20,421 nt of DNA from CAVVNC01 sp963750015. Its GTDB lineage: Bacteria > Desulfobacterota > Syntrophorhabdia > Syntrophorhabdales > WCHB1-27. The notes below the pieces were generated by a model. The model did no database searches, was not told where the DNA came from, and saw only the letters and a list, made by a program, of their open reading frames with translations. Location: contig CAVVPU010000113.1 in assembly GCA_963750015.1 (NCBI GenBank), forward strand, positions 1-20,421, written 5' to 3'. Made by a program: the position numbers and the translations under genes. Shown piece by piece: positions 15,491 to 20,421 of the stretch (positions are counted from its first letter, which is position 1; every line of letters starts with the position of its first letter).

Positions 15491-15705
15491 ATGATCGATC
15501 GCAATATGACCGTCGGCAGATATCCGGTCCTTCCCTGCAGTAGCTCAACCTGAAGCATGTGTTCGGCGTTCCGGGCGACTACGTGCTCAGATGCCTCGAC
15601 CTCATCGAAGAAAGCGACATGGATCCCGTCAACACGTGCAGCGAGCCGAACGCGGGCCGTGGCCGGGATCGACAGATTGCTGATCAAGCGAGGTTTTCGC
15701 CATGA
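15491..15705 (+). pseudogene. Remnant of a thiamine-diphosphate-dependent decarboxylase gene (pyruvate/indolepyruvate decarboxylase type)
   Basis: A good ribosome binding site (GGAGGA at 15481-15486) precedes ATG at 15491. The first frame reads MIDRNMTVGRY, like the start of these decarboxylases. About 20 bases later the similarity moves to another frame. After a TAG at 15541-15543 it reads LNLKHVFGVPGDYVLRCL, then LDLIEESDM and VNTCSEPNAG. HxFGVPGDYxLxxLD followed by a N-E-L-N-A-G-like motif is the N-terminal ThDP-binding (PYR) domain of pyruvate/indolepyruvate decarboxylases. The change fits a one-base deletion plus a nonsense change. Similarity fades after NAG and the frame ends at the TGA overlapping the next start codon. 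Only about 60 of the usual 540-560 residues remain. Confidence 0.72.
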
Positions 15706-16388
15706 CCGGAGAAAAGGACCCCTACCTTGTGCTCGGCATACCGCGGACGGTAGGTGACCAGGTCGTCCGCAGCGCCTTTCGAGAACTGGCATGGCAGTAC
15801 CGGCCCCAGTCGGGCGGCACCGAAGAACGGCACGGTTTTCGAGACATCCTCGATGCCTACGAGGTACTTTCCGACCCTATGGAGAGGGCAGCGTACGACA
15901 GGGGTCGCCCCTCGGCCCCGGAAGGTGCAGGGGCGGAAAAGGGCGCGTCCGTGCTGCGGCGCCGGGCAGGGCCGGGGCCGTTGGTACCGAAGCCTGTCTC
16001 TTTGGTCAACGATTTTCGGACGTTCACACCCTCTTTTGAGGAGATAATTTCCCGGATAATGCGAAATTTCACCGGCATCCGGGTTCCCAAAGGGGAAAGT
16101 CTCCAGGAGCTGAACGTGGCCATCACTATTACGCCGGAAGAAGCGGCGAGAGGTGACATCCTGTCCATAGGGGTGCCCATCTTTTACCGCTGCCCCTTCT
16201 GCGGAGGCCAGGGCCGACAATGGCTCTTCCCCTGCATGGGGTGCGAGGGGCGGTGCATGGTCGAAAAGGAAGTGCGACTTGCGTTGAGGGTCCCCCCGAT
16301 GGTCGGAGAGAGGTCTGTCCTGGAGGCGTCCCTCCTTCACGTGGGCATCCGTAATCTCTATCTCAGGGTCCATATCGGGATAGAATGA
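15702..16388 (+). CDS. J-like (DnaJ-related) protein with degenerate HPD motif and a single zinc-ribbon site
   Basis: The 228-residue protein opens with a J-domain fold (residues 6-67: DPYLVLGIPRT, FRELAWQYRPQSGG, FRDILDAYEVLSDPMERAAYDRG). The His-Pro-Asp tripeptide needed to stimulate DnaK is replaced by Arg34-Pro35-Gln36, so canonical DnaK stimulation is unlikely. After a flexible linker, residues 110-228 look like a DnaJ C-terminal substrate-binding region (ELNVAITITPEEAARGDILSIGVPI) with one cysteine cluster, C164, C167, C178, C181 and C185, in place of the usual four CxxCxGxG repeats. The ATG overlaps the TGA of the decayed decarboxylase frame (ATGA), so its present leader is that remnant. 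A hairpin terminator follows 16 bases after the stop. Similar C-terminal segments occur, to my knowledge, in uncharacterised deltaproteobacterial J proteins. Confidence 0.8.
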   Translation: MTGEKDPYLVLGIPRTVGDQVVRSAFRELAWQYRPQSGGTEERHGFRDILDAYEVLSDPMERAAYDRGRPSAPEGAGAEKGASVLRRRAGPGPLVPKPVSLVNDFRTFTPSFEEIISRIMRNFTGIRVPKGESLQELNVAITITPEEAARGDILSIGVPIFYRCPFCGGQGRQWLFPCMGCEGRCMVEKEVRLALRVPPMVGERSVLEASLLHVGIRNLYLRVHIGIE

Positions 16389-16404
16389 AGGCGCCTTCTC
16401 AGGT

Positions 16405-16433
16405 GATGCAGGGATCGCCTCGCCCCCTGCATC
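16405..16433 (+). terminator. Hairpin terminator after the J-like gene
   Basis: GATGCAGGG (16405-16413) pairs perfectly with CCCTGCATC (16425-16433) around an 11-base loop. The following bases (TCGTTCTTGTCTT) are T-rich but interrupted. The position 16 bases after the stop supports a terminator for the J-like gene; it may also stop the leftward group 4 operon on the other strand. Confidence 0.6.
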
Positions 16434-16689
16434 TCGTTCTTGTCTTCAGGAAAGCCCGGGTTATCTATCAGGCTTCACGAAAATGTCCGGTCCTCTGCTT
16501 CTCTCGGTCCTCAGAGGGTAAGTTTTAGCACCCACCTCCTGAAAATCGATTGTAGGGCGTTCTCATGGCTGCGCTGTGCTGTCCAGGAAAACTAGCCCAT
16601 CTCGTCCCTTGTGGTGCCGACCTGTGCGCAGTTATCCTGCAATCCTGTACTACACCGCAGAACTTTTGCAGAAGACTGAGTGGCTTAGA
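16434..16689. other. 256-bp gap at a compositional boundary
   Basis: No gene or RNA is recognised. The gap separates the GC-rich left part from the hydrogenase operon on the right, which uses different codons. On the minus strand a short frame near 16465-16550 reads IDFQEVGAKTYPLRTERS and so on to a stop; I cannot place it. The sequence around 16465-16496 vaguely recalls ends of insertion sequences, but no inverted repeats or transposase are visible. Confidence 0.4.
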
Positions 16690-17766
16690 TTAGCGCGACG
16701 TGCATGAATAACAGGGATCGATAGAAGCCTGGATAAGAGAGACGTCAGCCAGATCAGCGCCCAGCACCATTAACCTCACCGTGGGCATATTCACAAAAGT
16801 GGGAGTGCGGATTTTCACTCGCAACGGAATATCAGAGCCATCCGAAGCCACATAATAAAAACATTCGCCTCGCGGCGCCTCCGCCCGCGCGGTGGTTTCA
16901 CCAGGGGGTGGAATTACGAATTTATCGCCGCTGAGAGGTCCCTGCCGCATTTGATTTACGGATTGCTCAATAATGTGTGTGCTTTCCAGCATTTCCAATA
17001 AACGGACCACTACTCTGGCTAAGACATCACCGGCTGTTTCTATTGGAACTTTAAACTCAACCCGGTCATAAGCGGCATAAGGAGAAGCCTTCCGGATATC
17101 CTGCGGCACCCCGGAAGCACGGGCGCTCGGCCCAACTGTGCCCCAGGCTATCGCTTGTTCTCGACTCAGCACGCCTACCCCTCCACAGCGTGCCCGTATT
17201 GTTCGATCGGTTGTAAAAACAGGCATCAAGGTGTTTTCTATTTCTTGCCTGACCTGCCGGGTTACTTTTAATACAGCTTCTGTATCGCCGATGTCCCGGT
17301 AGACACCTCCAAAGCAATTCACAGAAAAGTGAACTCGATTGCCGGAGATATTTTCCGAGGCGTCCATCACCTTTTCACGCAATGCGAAGCATGTCATAAA
17401 GACGGTCTGAAACCCAATGATTTCGGCCGCCAGCCCTAACCAGAGTAAATGTGATGCCAGCCTTTCGAGCTCAGCCATAATGGTGCGGATATATTGAGCT
17501 CTCTCCGGGACCTCCAAGCCAGCTATTCTCTCCACGGACATGCAGAATATGAGGGTATGGAGATGGGAGCAAATACCACATACTCGCTCCGTCAAGGCAA
17601 TATCACGAATATAACTGCGCCGATCCAAAAGCCATTCTATCCCTCTGGAATTGAATTGGACATGTTGTTTGGCATCTATTACCTTTTCTCCTTCACAGGT
17701 CAATTCAATTTTATAGGGCTCTTCGAGGGCCGGATGGTAAGGTCCCATCGGTATGATATAACTCAT
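16690..17766 (-). CDS. Group 4 (energy-converting) [NiFe]-hydrogenase large subunit, NuoD-like, without C-terminal tail
   Basis: This is the catalytic subunit of a membrane-bound, complex I-related hydrogenase on the cytoplasmic side. The 358-residue protein has both nickel motifs: RVCGICSHLH (C63, C66, H70) and DPCYSC (C352, C355). Intact cysteine pairs separate it from NuoD of complex I, which lacks them, and DPC-x-SCT is typical of the group 4/Ech/Coo type. The protein ends in CTSR: the stop codon follows three residues after C355, so the tail that proteases normally remove is absent, as reported for CooH-type subunits. The ATG has AGGAGGT upstream and overlaps the preceding gene by 4 bases (ATGA). 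It is the last gene of the operon. Confidence 0.9.
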   Translation of the reverse strand: MSYIIPMGPYHPALEEPYKIELTCEGEKVIDAKQHVQFNSRGIEWLLDRRSYIRDIALTERVCGICSHLHTLIFCMSVERIAGLEVPERAQYIRTIMAELERLASHLLWLGLAAEIIGFQTVFMTCFALREKVMDASENISGNRVHFSVNCFGGVYRDIGDTEAVLKVTRQVRQEIENTLMPVFTTDRTIRARCGGVGVLSREQAIAWGTVGPSARASGVPQDIRKASPYAAYDRVEFKVPIETAGDVLARVVVRLLEMLESTHIIEQSVNQMRQGPLSGDKFVIPPPGETTARAEAPRGECFYYVASDGSDIPLRVKIRTPTFVNMPTVRLMVLGADLADVSLIQASIDPCYSCTSR

Positions 17767-18179
17767 TCCTTACCTCCTTCATGTCTATTCCACTGAAACA
17801 GGCCGGGCGGACTGTCGGCCGTCAAGAGTAAAGGGAGCAGATCTTCTCGTCCGGTAAAGATGATTAAAAAGTAGTCGTGGATTTCCCGCTCTATCCAGCT
17901 GGCTGCCGGGCAGATCGCCGCAATGCTGGGCAGACTGCTGTTACGGGTAAGCGTGACCAGGTTGATAACCGCCCCCTCGATATCCCAGTGATAAATCAAG
18001 CGATGAAGATCCTGCTTGACCGGCCGGGCGGTGACGGTGATTAAACGAGCCCCATTGTCGACCATCACCCGGGCCATGGCTGCCACGTCCAGTTCAGGTT
18101 CTTCTATCCACCAGCCGTCCACCTGGTTTTTCCACTCCGGCTGGATATTCATTTTGATTTTAAGCTCGTTAAGGTCCAT
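17763..18179 (-). CDS. Group 4 hydrogenase NuoC-like (30 kDa) subunit
   Basis: The 138-residue protein matches the NuoC/EchD/CooU family that bridges the large subunit and the Fe-S subunits. The conserved SWIEREIHDYF segment near residues 110-120 (the E-R-E-x-x-D motif) identifies it, and GRLITV/HRLIYHWD-type strands precede it. The short C-terminus ends soon after PPGLFQWNRH. NuoC and NuoD are separate genes here, unlike the fused HycE/HyfG of E. coli. The ATG has AAGGAGG about 12 bases upstream; it overlaps the end of the ferredoxin gene by 11 bases and the start of the large-subunit gene by 4. Confidence 0.83.
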   Translation of the reverse strand: MDLNELKIKMNIQPEWKNQVDGWWIEEPELDVAAMARVMVDNGARLITVTARPVKQDLHRLIYHWDIEGAVINLVTLTRNSSLPSIAAICPAASWIEREIHDYFLIIFTGREDLLPLLLTADSPPGLFQWNRHEGGKE

Positions 18180-18693
18180 GGGATTGGTTTCCTCCTTGCG
18201 CGACTATTTTCAATATCCGCTGGTAGCGCCGGCGGCGGCAGCGTTCGCACAGGTGAATCCAGCCACCCATCTCGCCAGTGATCTGCCCGAAAGCCTGGAC
18301 CAGCAGTTTCTCACTGACCGGTAGGGCGGTGCGGCCGCACTCAGGGCAGACGGGATAGTCCATCTTATGGATTTGCTTTAATTCATACCTCCGGTTGTAG
18401 GCCAGAGCCGGCTCAGGTTCCATGCTTAAGGCGGAAACCGGGCAATAGATGTAGCAGCGCTCGCAGAAGGTGCAGCGTCCAGGATCATAAGTCCATTCAT
18501 AATAATTTTGGCCGCCGGATATTTCGATGGCTTTATCCGGGCAAACATAGGCACAAATTCCACAGCCGATGCATTTCTGGGTATCGATCTTTACCAGACC
18601 GCGGAAATTGGGGGGCGGCGTGACCTTTTTAGGAAAACGCAAAGTCACCGGTTTTCGCCTTAGATTATCCAAAATCAATTTTAAAATACTCAT
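18169..18693 (-). CDS. Group 4 hydrogenase ferredoxin-like (NuoI/HyfH-type) subunit with zinc-ribbon extension
   Basis: This 174-residue subunit carries two [4Fe-4S] clusters that wire electrons from ferredoxin or another donor towards the NiFe site. Cluster motifs are CIGCGICAYVCP (C41, C44, C47, C51) and CTFCERCYIYCP (C74, C77, C80, C84). After the ferredoxin domain comes an added C-terminal region with two CxxC pairs (C116/C119 in CPECG and C149/C152 in CERCR), which looks like a zinc ribbon or a further metal site and is not part of NuoI. The ATG follows AAGGA. It starts three bases after the end of the NuoH-like gene, whose stop is followed by a second stop. Confidence 0.88.
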   Translation of the reverse strand: MSILKLILDNLRRKPVTLRFPKKVTPPPNFRGLVKIDTQKCIGCGICAYVCPDKAIEISGGQNYYEWTYDPGRCTFCERCYIYCPVSALSMEPEPALAYNRRYELKQIHKMDYPVCPECGRTALPVSEKLLVQAFGQITGEMGGWIHLCERCRRRRYQRILKIVAQGGNQSHGP

Positions 18694-18696
18694 CTA

Positions 18697-19614
18697 TTAT
18701 CCTTTCCATACCGGCAAAATAGCCAAAATGAGCGACAACGCAGCCAGACCCAATCCCCATCGCCAGTAGATCCGGGCAGCCTGGGCTAGTTTCAGTCGGG
18801 CGGTGCCGGCGGCGACGCCCGTGATGATGACCACGACGATTAATGAAAGCAGCACGAATAAGAGAAGATCGGCCAGCCAGAACCCGGTGCGCACCGGTAC
18901 GCTCAGGCTGATAATCAGTCCGCATAACAGGACCCACTCCAGACCGTGAGATAATTCCCATAAAGCCAGGCGTGCTCCGTCAAACTCAGTGGTCGGACCG
19001 GAATAGATTTCCTGCTCGGCATTGACGATTGAGAAAGGATTGAGCCTGAGTTTGACAGGTAAACACAAAAGCAGGGCTAGGATAGCCGGCACGCGCACAG
19101 CAACGGGAGGTAAAAGCACCACATCACTCAGGCGTAAACTGCCGGCGGAGGCCGCCAGAGCAACCAGCGCTCCCAACAGAGGTATGCTGTAGCTAAGACT
19201 TAAGATGGCCTCGCGAGTAGCACCAACCTGCCCGAAGATAGAGTCAGAAGCATAACCGCTCATCACAGTACAGATCAGAGGTACTTCCAATAACACTGCC
19301 AGCAGCACCAGGTCCCCGATAAAGCCGGATTCATTAAGGAAAACCGGCAATAGCGAGAGGGAAGCCAGAATAGCGCCGATGGATAGCAAGGGCAGTCCAA
19401 CCATTAATATGGCATCGAAGCTGGAACGCGTCACGGGTTGTTTGCTCATCAACTTGACGAAATCGAAGAAAGGTTGATAGAAAGGCGGCCCGATGCGTTT
19501 CTGCATTCTGGCGATGAGCTTGCGTTGAATCCAGAGCATCAGCCAGGCGGCCGGCATGGCATAGAGCAATCCGGGGAAAACTAAAAAATGTAGTAATGAC
19601 CACCCAATGCTCAA
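18697..19614 (-). CDS. Group 4 hydrogenase membrane subunit, NuoH/HyfC-like
   Basis: This 305-residue membrane protein with about eight hydrophobic helices corresponds to NuoH/EchB/HyfC, the subunit linking the Fe-S arm to the ion-pumping arm. The diagnostic region WIQRKLIARMQKRIGPPFYQ near residues 29-48 and the following PFFDFVKLMSKQ are well kept; a NAEQEIYSGPTTEFDGARLA segment near 200 with acidic residues matches the conserved loop of the family. The start is a TTG at 19614 with GGAAGGGGG before it, two bases after the NuoB-like stop codon. It ends in PVWKG followed by TAA TAG. Confidence 0.88.
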   Translation of the reverse strand: MSIGWSLLHFLVFPGLLYAMPAAWLMLWIQRKLIARMQKRIGPPFYQPFFDFVKLMSKQPVTRSSFDAILMVGLPLLSIGAILASLSLLPVFLNESGFIGDLVLLAVLLEVPLICTVMSGYASDSIFGQVGATREAILSLSYSIPLLGALVALAASAGSLRLSDVVLLPPVAVRVPAILALLLCLPVKLRLNPFSIVNAEQEIYSGPTTEFDGARLALWELSHGLEWVLLCGLIISLSVPVRTGFWLADLLLFVLLSLIVVVIITGVAAGTARLKLAQAARIYWRWGLGLAALSLILAILPVWKG

Positions 19615-19616
19615 AT

Positions 19617-20078
19617 CTAAACCCCCTTCCTAACTTCAGTACCATGGCTTTTGTTGACCAGGATAATGACGGCCTTCAACACACCATCGATTATGGCGCC
19701 GGGACGCGGTGGGCAACCCGGTATATAGACGTCTACCGGTAAAATAAGCTCCAGGGAACCGATCACCGGACTGCCTGCAAAAACACAACCGCTGGTGGGG
19801 CAACTGCCAATCGCCACTACCACTTTGGGTTCCGGAATCTGATCGTAGATTGTCTTTAAAGCCGCTTCGGAGCCGCGTGTGATGGGGCCGGTCAGGCAGA
19901 GCACGTCGGCGTGCCGGGGGCTGCCCTGCAGTAGAGCGCCCAGATGCTCTATGTCGTAGCGAGGGCCCAGGCAAGCCGTAAACTCAATATCGCAGCCATT
20001 ACAACCGCCGGTGTTTAGATGAAACAGCCAGGGTGATCGTCTTCGCGAAAGGTTAACCAGCTTGTCAAAAACACCCAT
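19617..20078 (-). CDS. Group 4 hydrogenase small subunit, NuoB-like
   Basis: The 153-residue protein carries the [4Fe-4S] cluster nearest the NiFe site. Ligands are C26 and C29 in GGCNGCDIE, C93 in GSCPTSG and C122 in PGCPPRP. The CNGCDIE form, with two cysteines separated by two residues, is that of group 4 hydrogenases (EchC, CooL, HycG); complex I NuoB has an adjacent Cys-Cys pair instead. It has no Tat signal and no medial or distal cluster domain, so it stays cytoplasmic. It starts 15 bases after the antiporter gene's stop codon with an AGGGAAG ribosome binding site and reads almost directly into the NuoH-like gene. Confidence 0.92.
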   Translation of the reverse strand: MGVFDKLVNLSRRRSPWLFHLNTGGCNGCDIEFTACLGPRYDIEHLGALLQGSPRHADVLCLTGPITRGSEAALKTIYDQIPEPKVVVAIGSCPTSGCVFAGSPVIGSLELILPVDVYIPGCPPRPGAIIDGVLKAVIILVNKSHGTEVRKGV

Positions 20079-20093
20079 ATCACTTCCCTAACT

Positions 20094-20421
20094 CTAAAAT
20101 TTGATATTCAATAGGCGGGGCCACAAACCGATGGCCAGGATAACGACGCTCAGAATGATGACTGGCGCATTCCGGATAACCGGTAGCTTCAGGCCGGTCT
20201 TCTCACCCGGACCCCACCAGCATTGTATGATGACCCGCGCAAAGGTAAATACTGCCAGGGCATTGGCGACCAGCAGCGCGGCCAGGATGAGCGGTCCTGA
20301 GCCGGCGGCCGCACTGAATATCCGCCAGTGCGTTAAATATCCACCGGTGAGGGGCACACCCAGTACCGCCAGCGCTCCAACCAGGAAACCGGCTCCTGCC
20401 AGAGGGTAGCGCGTGGTCAAG
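20094..20421 (-). CDS. Proton/sodium antiporter-like membrane subunit (NuoL/M/N, EchA/HyfB type), C-terminal part
   Basis: Only the last 109 or so codons are in the window; the gene continues beyond the right edge, so the internal ATG is not the true start. The visible residues hold about three hydrophobic helices. The segment GAGFLVGALAVLGVPLTGGY, followed by LTHWRIF, matches the conserved G-x-P-x-x-G-F-x-x-K-W-type loop of the Proton_antipo_M family, with His in place of the usual Lys. A TAG ends it 15 bases before the NuoB-like gene. Known role: ion translocation in complex I and energy-converting hydrogenases. More antiporter-type genes may lie upstream, outside the window. Confidence 0.8.
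   Translation of the reverse strand, partial: LTTRYPLAGAGFLVGALAVLGVPLTGGYLTHWRIFSAAAGSGPLILAALLVANALAVFTFARVIIQCWWGPGEKTGLKLPVIRNAPVIILSVVILAIGLWPRLLNIKF

Noticed and set aside
15130..15792. Minus-strand open frame (220 codons) across the gene-poor region and the J-like gene start
   Set aside because: It has no recognisable family, unusual composition rich in Arg/His/Cys, and it overlaps both the decarboxylase remnant and the J-like gene on the other strand.
1..20421. CRISPR arrays, rRNA genes, intact transposons or phage genes
   Set aside because: I found no regularly spaced repeats, rRNA-like segments, transposase or integrase motifs when reading the window.

Overview
The window looks like a chromosome segment from an anaerobic, H2-metabolising bacterium. 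My best guess is a Desulfobacterota (deltaproteobacterial) syntroph or sulfate reducer. The guess rests on a membrane-anchored, apparently O2-sensitive uptake [NiFe]-hydrogenase, a complete hyp maturation set, a two-gene minimal SUF (SMS-type) Fe-S assembly operon, an RpoH-type sigma factor and a second, ion-pumping type [NiFe]-hydrogenase. The left 16.4 kb is GC-rich with uniform codon use. The right 3.7 kb uses codons differently and may have a different origin. Taxonomy is inference only.

Layout. 1-215 (-): start of a CheB-type methylesterase, cut by the window edge. 216-746: non-coding, with a possible promoter. 747-4709 (+): hyaA-hyaB-hyaC-hyaD, a group 1 [NiFe]-hydrogenase operon (Tat-exported small subunit, large subunit, cytochrome b, maturation protease). 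4715-4755: a 13-bp inverted repeat between convergent operons. 4812-10453 (-): hypA-hypB-hypF-hypC-hypD-hypE, read leftwards from an extended -10 promoter near 10490. 10819-12788 (+): SufC-like ATPase and SufB/D-like scaffold. 13098-15072 (+): RpoH-like sigma factor overlapping a radical SAM enzyme. 15491-15705: a decayed fragment of a thiamine-diphosphate decarboxylase gene. 15702-16388 (+): a J-like protein without the HPD motif. 16405-16433: hairpin terminator. 16434-16689: non-coding, perhaps a recombination scar. 16690-20421 (-): a group 4 (energy-converting) [NiFe]-hydrogenase operon, read leftwards as antiporter subunit (partial), NuoB-, NuoH-, NuoI-, NuoC- and NuoD-like subunits.

How the genes fit together. 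Two different [NiFe]-hydrogenases flank a single set of cofactor-assembly genes. HypE/HypF make the cyanide ligand, HypC/HypD carry the Fe(CN)2CO unit, HypA/HypB insert nickel, and HyaD cleaves the C-terminal tail of HyaB. The group 4 large subunit ends immediately after its last nickel-ligand motif and has no tail, so it should need no protease, and none is seen beside it. The SUF-like pair would supply the many Fe-S clusters. HyaABC would oxidise H2 outside the membrane and feed a quinone-type pool. The group 4 complex would couple ferredoxin and protons/H2 to ion pumping.

Most worth a second look: the tail-less group 4 hydrogenase with its zinc-ribbon ferredoxin subunit and its sharp compositional boundary; the HPD-less J-like protein with a single zinc site; the decarboxylase remnant whose decayed frame ends on the J-like gene's start codon; and an 11-bp element shared by the hya and suf upstream regions. 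I do not see a clearly new defence or mobile system.
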